From NCBI RefSeq assembly GCF_021390395.1, contig NZ_JAJUWT010000012.1, positions 124,001 through 188,000 on the forward strand: a DNA stretch of 64,000 nt, in the 5' to 3' direction. The translations under genes and the position numbers were made by a program. Under the pieces are notes generated by a model that saw nothing but the letters and a program-made list of their open reading frames with translations, was not told where the DNA came from and made no database searches. Position 1 is the stretch's first letter, and each line of letters starts with the position of its first letter. Source of the DNA: Saccharothrix sp. S26. GTDB lineage: Bacteria > Actinomycetota > Actinomycetes > Mycobacteriales > Pseudonocardiaceae. Below are positions 54,363 to 62,318 of this stretch, piece after piece.

Positions 54363-54563
54363 GACGACCTCCACGCGCGCGGGGGCGCTGCCGTAGCACC
54401 CAGGCGCGCGGTGCGATTCGGCTCAACGCTCCCCGGTGGTCGTTCCCACCCTCGGCACGCCAGTCGCGAACACCGCGGATCCTACCCCAGCTCCTCCGAC
54501 GCGCTGCCCGGTTTTGGGCGGAACGGGCCATTGCCGCAACGCGCGGCCGCCCATACTTTGTGG

Positions 54564-54580
54564 GTTGGAAAACTTCCAAC
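54564..54580. promoter_or_regulatory. Inverted repeat upstream of the Tat-exported protein gene
   Basis: GTTGGAA-AAC-TTCCAAC has perfect 7-bp arms. It lies 48 bp before the GTG start in AT-richer sequence and could be an operator. Confidence 0.45.
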
Positions 54581-54627
54581 TTGCCCTGCTCCACGTCAGC
54601 ACTTCCCCCTGCTCCGAAAGGACTGAC

Positions 54628-55479
54628 GTGCTCGATCGGCGAACGTTCGTGCTGGGTGCCGCCGCGACCGCGGCGCTCGCCGGCGCACTACCGGCCCACG
54701 CGGCCGCCCCGACCCCCGCGTCGGACGCGGCGGCGAACCCGCGCAAAGCCGCGGGCGTGTTCCGCACGCCCGACGGCGCCACCGTGATGTTGGCTGACCA
54801 GGACGGCCGGTGGGTCGTCATCGACGAGGGCGGTTCGGTGCGCATCACCGACGGCCTCACCGGCGCCGACCTGGTCGACGTCACCGGCGACGGCGTCACC
54901 TGCCACGCGGTCGGCGCGCTCAGCGGCGACCCGGTCGCGACCGTCTGGGAGTCCACCGACGGCGTCTCGTGGCGCGAGGTGCGCCGCCTGCACGGCGTGC
55001 GCTCGCAGTTCACCGCCGTCGGCGGCGGCCTGGCGTTCGGCTCCGTGCTCAAGCACGAGCGCGCTTCGCTGGTCCGCATCGCCGCCCGCCGCACCCCGTC
55101 GGGCTGGGCCACCGTCCCGGTCCGCGGCCTGGAGTGGACCGACGGCCTGTCCGCCACCGCCGTCACCGCGACCGCCGACGGCTGGGTCGTGGCGGCCGTG
55201 GACATCTCCGGCACGGTCCTGCACACCTCGCGCGACGGGGTCACGTGGACCGCGCGCCCGCGCCTGGACGGTGTCGCCGTGCGCGGCCTGGCCGCGGTCG
55301 ACGGCCACGTGCACTGGGTCGGCAACGAGATGGTCGACGCCACCCCGCTCACCGGCGTGCTCGACGCGGACCGGACCCGTCCGGCCGTGCCGGCGGACGC
55401 CAAGGCGCTGGGCCTGGCCGGCGCCCGTTCCGGCTGGCTCACCGGCGGCCGGCTCATCACCGCGGAGGCGACCCGATGA
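54628..55479 (+). CDS. Tat-exported beta-propeller-like protein of unknown function
   Basis: 283 residues. The N-terminus DRRTFVLGAAATAALAGALP is a twin-arginine signal (RRTFVLG), cleaved near AHA-AA. The mature part is made of repeated beta-rich units with Trp/Asp turns, e.g. ATVWESTDGVSWREVRRLHG and TVLHTSRDGVTWTARPRLDG, reminiscent of sialidase/BNR-type Asp-box propellers (S-x-D-G-x-x-W). GTG 54628 follows AAAGGA. Its stop overlaps the start of the next gene (ATGA), so the two exported or surface proteins are made together. No catalytic motif is visible. Confidence 0.8.
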   Translation: MLDRRTFVLGAAATAALAGALPAHAAAPTPASDAAANPRKAAGVFRTPDGATVMLADQDGRWVVIDEGGSVRITDGLTGADLVDVTGDGVTCHAVGALSGDPVATVWESTDGVSWREVRRLHGVRSQFTAVGGGLAFGSVLKHERASLVRIAARRTPSGWATVPVRGLEWTDGLSATAVTATADGWVVAAVDISGTVLHTSRDGVTWTARPRLDGVAVRGLAAVDGHVHWVGNEMVDATPLTGVLDADRTRPAVPADAKALGLAGARSGWLTGGRLITAEATR

Positions 55480-56135
55480 TCACGTTCCAGCGGATCGACG
55501 GCACCCCCGTCTACTACTGGCGCTCCAGCCGCGGTGACACGACGCTGCGCAACTGGCAGGCCACGCAGGCGTTCTACGACTCCCTGGTGCTGTGGATCAG
55601 GGACCTGCGGTCGCTGTCGTCGGCGTACGGCAGCATCACGTACCTGGTGTCGGCGGGCTTCTACGTCAACAAACCCGGCGAGCACGGGTCCGGCACCGCG
55701 ATGGACCTCGACCACGTCCGGTGGAGCGGCGGCCAGGTGTCCTCGCCGCTGGACCGCGACCACGCGTCCGGCACGCTGGCCACGCGCCGCCGTTACCTCG
55801 CGGTGGACGCGGTGTGCCGTCGGCGGTTCCGGTACGCGTTGGACGGGTGGTACAACGCCGACCACGCCGACCACATCCACTCCGACTTCGGCGGCCTGCC
55901 GGTCCGCTGCGTGACGGGGTCGGAGAGCGACACGAAGTTCGTGCAGGCGCTGTGCAACAACTTCATGAGCTCGGGGTTGGTGGTGGACGGCATCTGGGGT
56001 CCGAAGACCGACAGCGCCTTCGCCACCGCGAAATCGCGGCTCGGCACGACCGGCGACCCGCACACCAGCAGCGCGGCGTGGCAGTCGTTCCTGTCCGCGG
56101 CGGCCCGGAAGGGTTTCGCCAACCAGGCGTTCTGA
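55476..56135 (+). CDS. Extensin-like/M15-type peptidase-fold protein with peptidoglycan-binding-like tail
   Basis: 219 residues. A zinc-site pattern of the extensin-like/D-Ala-D-Ala carboxypeptidase superfamily is visible: VSAGFYVNKPGEHGSGTAMD with the His...Asp pair (GEHGSGTAMDLDHVRW) and the HxH in YNADHADHIHSDFGG. The C-terminal about 70 residues (KFVQALCNNFMSSGLVVDGI, WGPKTDSAFATAKSRLG) are a PG_binding_1-like repeat module. No signal peptide is seen in this protein; it is translated from an ATGA overlap with the Tat-exported protein and may travel with it or act on cell wall by another route. A strong terminator follows. Confidence 0.82.
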   Translation: MITFQRIDGTPVYYWRSSRGDTTLRNWQATQAFYDSLVLWIRDLRSLSSAYGSITYLVSAGFYVNKPGEHGSGTAMDLDHVRWSGGQVSSPLDRDHASGTLATRRRYLAVDAVCRRRFRYALDGWYNADHADHIHSDFGGLPVRCVTGSESDTKFVQALCNNFMSSGLVVDGIWGPKTDSAFATAKSRLGTTGDPHTSSAAWQSFLSAAARKGFANQAF

Positions 56136-56144
56136 GATCGACTG

Positions 56145-56182
56145 AAGGGCCCGTGAGCCGATTACCGGCTCGCGGGCCTTTC
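56145..56182 (+). terminator. Rho-independent-type terminator
   Basis: AAGGGCCCGTGAGCCG pairs with CGGCTCGCGGGCCTT (one mismatch) around a 5-nt loop and ends in CCTTTCC. It starts 9 bp after the stop codon of the extensin-like gene. Confidence 0.8.
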
Positions 56183-56218
56183 CGCTTCGGCGCGGGGAAA
56201 TCGTCGGCGAGGGTCGCG

Positions 56219-57343
56219 CTAGGGCTCCGGCGTGTTCCGAGCGTTCAATTCGGGGGTCCTGGACGTAGGACACGGCCGTTCTGAACGCAGGACACGCGCG
56301 GTGGTGGTGTTGGTGGACGAGATCAGGCCCAGCAGGCTGCGGCGGTCGGTGCGCGAGCGGGCGGCGAGGCCGATCACGACGGCCGCGAAGAACACCACGC
56401 CGCTGTGCCCGGCGGAGATCAGCAGCAGGACCGGCAGCCACCAGAAGACGAACCTCAGCACGACCGCGCGCGCCGGCGCGACGCCACCCGTGCGGGCGTC
56501 GGCCAGGGCCAGGTTGAACGCGATCTGGCCGGGCGTGGCGCGGTCGACGCGCAGCAGCGGCACGACGACCGTGGCGACCACGGGCACGAGCACTCCCACC
56601 GCGGCCCCGAACCAGTCGGAGGTCGCGAGGTCGGTCAACCGGGGCGTCCCGGTCCCTTCGCCGAGGAGCACCAGCACCGCCCGGCAGGCGAACTGCACGA
56701 GCGACATGGTCAGCAGGTCGCCCGCGAACGCGAACCCGCGGCGGAGCAGGCCGGGCGGGCCGGTGTCGGGCACGGGCTCCGGCACGGCCGCGGGCAGCAG
56801 CCGCCCGACCCACCGCGCCAACAGCCAGCCGACGAGCGCGCCCGCCGTGTTGACCATCAGGTCGTCCACGTCGGCGATCCGGTACGGGCACGGGTAGAGG
56901 CCGAACACCGCCGTGCCCTGCGTCGCCTCGACCGCGAGCGACACCAGCGACCCGATCGCCGTCGACGCCACCACGCCCCGCCCGAAGCGGTAGCGCAGCA
57001 GGAAGCCCAGCGGCACGAACAGCACCACGTTCAACGCCACCTGGAGGAACGCCGGGCTGGTCGGCGAGAAGCCGGCGGCCGCGATGTCGTCCAGCGACGC
57101 GAACGGCCGCGTCTGCCAGTAGTCCCGCAGCGGCCGACTGGTGCAGAACTCCGCCGTCACATCCGGCAACGGGAACAACGTGAAGGCCACCAGCCCACAC
57201 CCGTACAGCGCACTGCCCGCCGCCACCACCGCCGACCACCCCCGCAACCGCCCGCGCCGCCGGTACTGCCAGTGCACCCAGGGCAACACCGCCACCGGCA
57301 CCAGCAGCGCGAACAACACCAGCGTGATGATCGACTCACTCAT
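56219..57343 (-). CDS. VanZ-like and RDD-domain integral membrane protein ending in repeat DNA
   Basis: 374 residues from ATG 57343. The N-terminal half is VanZ-like (IITLVLFALLVPVAVLPWVH; NVVLFVPLGFLLRYRFG; SLAVEATQGTAVFG, then YRIADVDDLMVNTAGALVGW, the VanZ signature). The C-terminal half is an RDD domain (GLLRRGFAFAGDLLTMSLVQ; RATPGQIAFNLALADARTGG). VanZ proteins are tied to glycopeptide resistance or are of unknown function. The last about 25 residues (RVLRSERPCPTSRTPELNAR and onward) are encoded entirely by a copy of the 22-bp-period repeat, which also supplies the stop codon. The natural C-terminus was therefore probably replaced by repeat insertion. Confidence 0.83.
   Translation of the reverse strand: MSESIITLVLFALLVPVAVLPWVHWQYRRRGRLRGWSAVVAAGSALYGCGLVAFTLFPLPDVTAEFCTSRPLRDYWQTRPFASLDDIAAAGFSPTSPAFLQVALNVVLFVPLGFLLRYRFGRGVVASTAIGSLVSLAVEATQGTAVFGLYPCPYRIADVDDLMVNTAGALVGWLLARWVGRLLPAAVPEPVPDTGPPGLLRRGFAFAGDLLTMSLVQFACRAVLVLLGEGTGTPRLTDLATSDWFGAAVGVLVPVVATVVVPLLRVDRATPGQIAFNLALADARTGGVAPARAVVLRFVFWWLPVLLLISAGHSGVVFFAAVVIGLAARSRTDRRSLLGLISSTNTTTARVLRSERPCPTSRTPELNARNTPEP
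56239..56303. repeat. 22-bp-period repeat array (copy B)
   Basis: The leader GAGCGTTCAATTCGGGGGTC is followed by two units starting at 56261 and 56283 (22 bp apart) with GGACGTAGGACAC / GAACGCAGGACAC cores. The same leader-plus-units order occurs in copies A and C. Here the array lies inside the 3' end of the VanZ-RDD reading frame. Confidence 0.9.
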
Positions 57344-57736
57344 CCGCACCGACACGCCGGCCACGCTAAGCCGCCCCCACCACCTCCGCCCGCCAGTCAC
57401 CTGATCGAGTAACCAACCTGCCCACTATCCGACCACACCCACGGACCGCGAATCCCCGCCTCCGCCCGACCCGCACCCAACTGCCCACGCCGCATCCCGC
57501 CGTCCGGACACCGGCGCGGCCCGCGTCACGCCGCCAGCACCAACCGGGTCTCGCTCCCAGGGTCACCAGCGCCCAAGCCATGCCACTCGCGTCACTCGGG
57601 GCGCGGGGCATCGATGCGGCCGGCGTCGTCAGCGCCATCTCGCTGACCGGACACCGTTGTCGTCCGGCGTCCAGGCATCGATGCGGCCGGCGCCAGGCAT
57701 GGCACGCGGGCGTCGCGATCCACTCCCCTCCCGAGA
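57344..57736. other. 393-bp intergenic stretch with a 19-bp direct repeat
   Basis: GGCATCGATGCGGCCGGCG occurs at 57607-57625 and 57674-57692, 67 bp apart, each in similar context. No supported gene; the long open frames are shadows of the DinB gene. The promoter of the VanZ-RDD gene should be at the left end. Confidence 0.55.
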
Positions 57737-58219
57737 TCAGCGCGGACCCAGGCCCGTCTTGCCGTCCAGCAGTTCCCGGGCCGCGTCGAGGTGGCCTGCG
57801 TGCCGCGCGGTCTCCTCGATCACGTGCAGGACGATCCGGCGCAGGTCGGTGGTTTCCGCCCCGAGCGGGTCCGGGTGGCGGCCCACCGGGCGGGTGTCCA
57901 GCGGCGTTCCGGCCAGGATCGCGGTCGAGCGGTCGCACTGGGAACGGTAGAACGCGAAGACCTCCTCCGGTTCGCGCGGCGTCGTCAGCGGCGGGGTGTC
58001 GTCCGGCGGCCACGGTAACGGGTCGGCGTGGCCCTGGAGGATCTCCTGGAACCAGTGCCGCTCGGCGTGACCGAGGTGTTCCACCAGACCCAGCGGCGTC
58101 CACCCCGACGGCAGCACCGCCGTCGTCAACGCCTCCCCGTCCAGTCCATCGAGGATCGCCAACACCGCTTCGCGCTGCGCCTGCAAGAACAACGACAGCG
58201 CCGCCTTCTCCCCATCCAC
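57737..58219 (-). CDS. DinB/DUF664-family protein (mycothiol-dependent transferase fold)
   Basis: 160 residues forming a four-helix DinB bundle: LFLQAQREAVLAILDGLDGE, SGWTPLGLVEHLGHAERHWF with the first metal His, a proline-rich loop and RRIVLHVIEETARHAGHLDA with the His triad partners (H-x3-E-x3-H-x2-H type). Actinobacterial members are often mycothiol-dependent enzymes that detoxify electrophiles, or DUF664 proteins. GTG 58219 follows GAGGGG; a GTG 30 bp further up is possible. It is 55 bp downstream of the ligase gene on the same strand, so they may be co-transcribed. Confidence 0.88.
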   Translation of the reverse strand: MDGEKAALSLFLQAQREAVLAILDGLDGEALTTAVLPSGWTPLGLVEHLGHAERHWFQEILQGHADPLPWPPDDTPPLTTPREPEEVFAFYRSQCDRSTAILAGTPLDTRPVGRHPDPLGAETTDLRRIVLHVIEETARHAGHLDAARELLDGKTGLGPR

Positions 58220-58274
58220 CTGTCCGCCCCTCGTCGATCGACTCACGGGGACGTTAACAGCGGGCACCGACAAT

Positions 58275-59258
58275 TCACGGCGACGGCGGCCGCACCTCGT
58301 CCGGATCCTTGTCCGGCCGCAACCCGCGCCACGACGAGTGCCGCAGCCGCCCGTCGGTGGTCCACGTCCGGTACTCCACCTCGCCGACCAGCTCCGGCCG
58401 CACCCAGTGCGCGTGACGCGCGTGGTCGGCGGGCACCTGGTCGCAGAACGGCGAACCCCGACGCGCCAGCGGCCGCAGCCGGTCCTGCAGATCCAGCAAC
58501 GCCGAGTGGGTGAACCCGGTGCCGACCTTGCCCACGTACCGCAGCCCGTCGTCGGACCGCACCCCGAGCAGCAGCGACCCGATGGTGCCCGCACGCCGAC
58601 CGTCACCGGGCCGCCAGCCGCCGATCAGCACCTCCTGCGTGCGCACCAACGGCACCTTCACCCACGCCGTCGACCGCCGCCCCGGCTCGTACCGCGAGGT
58701 GACCCGCTTCGCCACCACGCCTTCCAGCCCGTAGTCCGACGCCACCGCGAGCACGTCCTCACCGTCCACTTCGGTGAACGACGGCGGCACCCGCACCTCC
58801 GCCCGGCCGCTCAACCCGAGCCCGGACAGCTCGTCCCTCCGCCGCGCGTACGGCTCGCCGAGCAACGACCGGCCGTCCACGTGCAACAGGTCGAACACGT
58901 AGTACACCACCGGCACGCGGGCCAGCAGGTCGTCGCCGGGCCGGGCGACGTGCATGCGGGACTGCAACCGCCCGAAGTCCGGCTGCCGCTGCGTGCCCAG
59001 CGCGACGATCTCCCCGTCCAGCACGACCTCGCGATCACCCAGCAGCGCGGACAACGCCCGCACTTCCGGGTAAGTCGCGGACACCTCGAGGTCGTTGCGG
59101 GTCATCGCCCGCACCCGCCCGCCACGCACGTAGGTGACCGCGCGGACACCGTCCCACTTGAACTCGAACGCCCACCCGCCGCCCGCGGGCAGCCGCCCCG
59201 GCGAGGCCAGCATGGGGCGGATCAGCTCGGGGAACCCGGACTCGGCGCGCAACGGCAT
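58275..59258 (-). CDS. ATP-dependent DNA ligase (LigD/LigC ligase domain)
   Basis: 327 residues: a stand-alone adenylation plus OB-fold ligase. Motif I is AFEFKWDGVRAV with Lys34 as the AMP-accepting lysine. Then come VVLDGEIVALG (motif III), YVFDLLHVDG (IIIa), EGVVAKRVTSRY (IV) and TAWVKVPLVRTQEVLIGGW (V). A typical LigD C-terminus with HARHAHWVRPELVGEVEYRT follows. It seals nicks and double-strand breaks, in the end-joining pathway in this family. It lacks the polymerase module, which is encoded 36 kb away (21229-22173), and the phosphoesterase module is not seen. ATG/GTG 59258 begins MPLRAESGFPELIRPML. Confidence 0.93.
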   Translation of the reverse strand: MPLRAESGFPELIRPMLASPGRLPAGGGWAFEFKWDGVRAVTYVRGGRVRAMTRNDLEVSATYPEVRALSALLGDREVVLDGEIVALGTQRQPDFGRLQSRMHVARPGDDLLARVPVVYYVFDLLHVDGRSLLGEPYARRRDELSGLGLSGRAEVRVPPSFTEVDGEDVLAVASDYGLEGVVAKRVTSRYEPGRRSTAWVKVPLVRTQEVLIGGWRPGDGRRAGTIGSLLLGVRSDDGLRYVGKVGTGFTHSALLDLQDRLRPLARRGSPFCDQVPADHARHAHWVRPELVGEVEYRTWTTDGRLRHSSWRGLRPDKDPDEVRPPSP

Positions 59259-59343
59259 GCGACCGTCCCTTGTAGACCGATCACGGCACGCCCAGTGTCA
59301 CCCGCACCTCGCGGAGCCGCACATCGGCGGTCCCGATCGGGCG

Positions 59344-62070
59344 TCAGCGGTCGAGCTTGCCGCGCAGCCGGTCGGCCTCCGCGCCACGCCCCTGGTCGAC
59401 GTAGAGCGCCAACGCCCTCCGCCACGTCGCACGCGCCTGGTCGTGCCGGCCTGCGTCGGCCTGGGCATCGCCCATCCGGTCCATGCTGTCCACGTAGTCG
59501 TAGGTACCGCCGACCTCCTCGAACCGCGCCATCGCCTGCTCGTAGTGGCGCACGGCGTCGTCGTGCCTGCCGTCGCGGTGGGCGATGTACCCCAGGCTGT
59601 CCAGGACGCGCGCCTGCGTGTCGCGGTCCTGGTGCCGTTCGGCGAGGTTTAACGCCTCCTCGCAGTGCCGGCGGGCCACGTCGAGGTCGCCGAGCCGGGC
59701 GGCGTACCAGCCGGCCTGGTTGAGGGCGTTCGCCTCGCGCATCGGCACGCCGAGCCCGCGCAGGATCCGCAACGCGCTGGACGCGTGGTGCAACGCCCGC
59801 CGGTCGTCCCCGCGCCGTTCCCACACCCAGGCCAGCGACTGGTGCACGTTGGCCTCGCCGGACTCGTCGTCCCGGTTCGACGCCAACGCCCGTTCCAGGT
59901 GCGCGGTCGCGTCGGTGAGCTCGTCGGCACGGGCCAGCGCCGCGCCCAGCCGCCACGCCGCGAGGGCCACGGCGTCCGGCGAGTCGTCCCGTTCGGCGGC
60001 GGCCAGGCCCGCGCGCCACACCGCGACCTGGTCCTGGCCCAGGTGCCCCTGCCGCCGCTGGAACGTGTCCAGCGCCCACGCCAACTGCCACACCGGCGGG
60101 TTCCACCCCAGCCGCACGGCCGCCTCCTGAGCCGCCGCCAAGCCCGCGTACTCGGTGGTGAGCCAGGTCAGCGCCGCGCCGGCGTCGGCCAGGTCCGGCA
60201 CCGGTTCGGGTGGTCCGCCCAGGACGGCCGGGGTGTCGTACGGGTACAGGGCGTGCTCGGCGGCCAGGCCGCGCCGGCGGTAGAAGTCGATCACGCGCCG
60301 CAACGCCGCGTCGGTCTCGCCCGGGTGATCGGCGCGGGCGCGTTCGGCGGCGTAGACGCGCACCAGGTCGTGCATCCGGTACCGGTCGGGCACGTGCTGC
60401 CGCACGAGGTGCCCGGTCTCCAAGGTCTGGAGCAGCCGTCGCGGCACGGGCGTGTCGAGCAGGGCGGCCGCCGCGGTCACGCCGATGTCCGGTCCGGGCG
60501 CGACGCCGAGCAGCGCGAACGCCCTCGCCCCGTCCGGCGGCAACGACCGGTAGGACGCGCCGAACACCGCGCGCAGGTTGATGCTCAGCTCGTCGGTGTC
60601 CAGCGCGTCGAGGCCGGTGTCCTCATGCAGTTCGTCCGCCAGCGCGGCCAGCGGGAACTCCGGGTGCACGGCGGCGCGCGCGGCCACGATGCCGACGGCC
60701 AGCGGCAGGCCGGCGCACCAGCGGAGCAGGCGGGCCGCGGCGTCCGGTTCGCCGTGCACGCGCGGTTCGGACAGGTGGCCGGTGAGCAGGTCGTGCGCTT
60801 CGGCGTCGGTCAGCACGTCCAGCACCACCGTCGGCACCCCGTGGGTGACCGCCAGACCGGTGAGGCGGTGACGGCTGGTGATCAGCACGGTGCACGTGGC
60901 GCTGCCGGGCAGCAGCGGGAGGACCTGGGCGGTGTCACGGGCGTTGTCCAGCAGGACCAGCAGCCGCTTGCCCGCCACCAGGCTCCGGTAGAGGGCGGCC
61001 TGGCCGTCCTGGTCGGCGGGCACGGCGGCCGCGGGCACGCCGAGCGCGTCGAGGAAACCGCGCAGCACCGCGGCGGGCGGCACCGGCGGGCCGGCCGGAT
61101 CGAACCCGCGCAGGTCGGCGTGCAACTGGCCGTCCGGGAATCGGTCGACGGCGCGGTGCGCCCAGTGCAGCGCCAACGTCGTCTTGCCCGTGCCGCCCGC
61201 GCCGACGACCGCGAGCGCGGGCGGTCCGCCCCGGTCGGGGGCCAGTGCCTTGTCCACGCGGGCGAGCGCGTCCGTGCGGCCGACGAACAGCCGCGGTGGT
61301 GACGGCAGTTGGCGTGGCGTGGGTGCGCGGGAGGTGGTCGGCACGACCGGCTCGCCCTCGAGCACGTGCTGGTGCAGCTCGCGCAGCTGGGGCCCGGGGT
61401 CCGCGCCCAGTTCGTCGGCCAGCCTGCGACGCACGGCCTGGTAGTGGTTCAGCGCGTCCGCCTGCCGTCCGCACCGGTAGAGGGCGAGCACGAGCTGGCC
61501 GGCGAGCCGCTCGTCCAGCGGGTGGTCCTCGGCCAGGGCTGCCAGTTCGGCGATCAGGGCGTCGTGCCGGCCCAGGCGCAGGGCGACGTCGTTGCGGTGC
61601 AGCAGCGCGGCCCACCGCTCCTGGTCCAACGACCGGCGCACCGCGTCGGCCCACGTGCCCTCGATGCCGCCGAGCGCCGGGCCGCGCCACAGCCCCAGCG
61701 CCTCCTCCACCAGGGTTAGCGCCTCGTCGTCGGTCACGTCGAGTGACCGCCTCACCAGCCGCCGGAACCGGTGCAGGTCGACCGCGTCCTCGTCCACGGG
61801 GAGCAGGTAGCCGCCGGGCGTGCGGTCGATCGTCACGCCGGGCACGTCGGCGAACACCTGCCTGAGCCGGTAGAGGTAGCCGTACAGGGTCGTGCGGGAC
61901 TGCTTCGGCGCTCGGTCGCCCCAGACGCGTTCGGTGAGAGCGTCGAGGGACTGCGGGCGGTTCGCGTCGACCAGCAGCGCGGCCAGGACGCCGCGTTGGC
62001 GGGCGTGCCCGAGGTCGAGCGGCGTGCCGGCCACGTGCGCCTGGATCCCGCCGAGCAGCCCGAACGTCAC
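59344..62070 (-). CDS. AfsR/SARP-type regulator with NB-ARC and TPR domains
   Basis: About 908 residues. Order: OmpR-like DNA-binding domain (1-95; FGLLGGIQAHVAGTPLDLG, TTLYGYLYRLRQVF); bacterial transcriptional activator domain (95-245; HPLDERLAGQLVLALYRCGR); NB-ARC ATPase (about 270-530; VGAGGTGKTTLALHWAHRAV, LLVLLDNARD); winged helix; then five or more TPRs to the end (VHQSLAWVWERRGDDRRALH; LDSLGYIAHRDGRHDDAVRH; MDRMGDAQADAGRHDQARAT). This is the complete form of the domain plan that is cut short in the regulator at 23719. GTG 62070 is chosen from three close GTGs because AGGGGGA lies 9 nt upstream. Such proteins activate secondary metabolism; no biosynthetic cluster is adjacent. Confidence 0.92.
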   Translation of the reverse strand: MTFGLLGGIQAHVAGTPLDLGHARQRGVLAALLVDANRPQSLDALTERVWGDRAPKQSRTTLYGYLYRLRQVFADVPGVTIDRTPGGYLLPVDEDAVDLHRFRRLVRRSLDVTDDEALTLVEEALGLWRGPALGGIEGTWADAVRRSLDQERWAALLHRNDVALRLGRHDALIAELAALAEDHPLDERLAGQLVLALYRCGRQADALNHYQAVRRRLADELGADPGPQLRELHQHVLEGEPVVPTTSRAPTPRQLPSPPRLFVGRTDALARVDKALAPDRGGPPALAVVGAGGTGKTTLALHWAHRAVDRFPDGQLHADLRGFDPAGPPVPPAAVLRGFLDALGVPAAAVPADQDGQAALYRSLVAGKRLLVLLDNARDTAQVLPLLPGSATCTVLITSRHRLTGLAVTHGVPTVVLDVLTDAEAHDLLTGHLSEPRVHGEPDAAARLLRWCAGLPLAVGIVAARAAVHPEFPLAALADELHEDTGLDALDTDELSINLRAVFGASYRSLPPDGARAFALLGVAPGPDIGVTAAAALLDTPVPRRLLQTLETGHLVRQHVPDRYRMHDLVRVYAAERARADHPGETDAALRRVIDFYRRRGLAAEHALYPYDTPAVLGGPPEPVPDLADAGAALTWLTTEYAGLAAAQEAAVRLGWNPPVWQLAWALDTFQRRQGHLGQDQVAVWRAGLAAAERDDSPDAVALAAWRLGAALARADELTDATAHLERALASNRDDESGEANVHQSLAWVWERRGDDRRALHHASSALRILRGLGVPMREANALNQAGWYAARLGDLDVARRHCEEALNLAERHQDRDTQARVLDSLGYIAHRDGRHDDAVRHYEQAMARFEEVGGTYDYVDSMDRMGDAQADAGRHDQARATWRRALALYVDQGRGAEADRLRGKLDR

Positions 62071-62229
62071 CGACACCCGTCCCCCTGTGTTCACGCTCCG
62101 CATCTGGGTTACCGAGTCGTGGCACCGCGGACAAGACCGATCCCAGAACTTCCCCAGATCGGCAGCGGACACTGCGCCGGATGCGCGGGCCGGGCGGGCA
62201 CGCGTCACCGCGCCGACGGCGGCCGGTCC

Positions 62230-62318
62230 TGAGCGTTGAATTCAGGGGTTCTGGACGTAGGACACGGGTGACGCGAACGTAGGACACTCGCGTTCTGGAG
62301 GTAGGACTCGCGCGGGGG
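62230..62318. repeat. 22-bp-period repeat array (copy C)
   Basis: The leader GAGCGTTGAATTCAGGGGTT is followed by three units starting at 62253, 62275 and 62297 (22 bp apart), with GTAGGACAC / GTAGGACTC cores. It directly abuts the stop codon of the minus-strand ArsR-acetyltransferase gene (62319), in the same orientation as copies A and B. Confidence 0.9.

Noticed and set aside
54363..54627. Riboswitch upstream of glyA
   Set aside because: I could not find conserved glycine, THF or SAM riboswitch core sequences in this gap.
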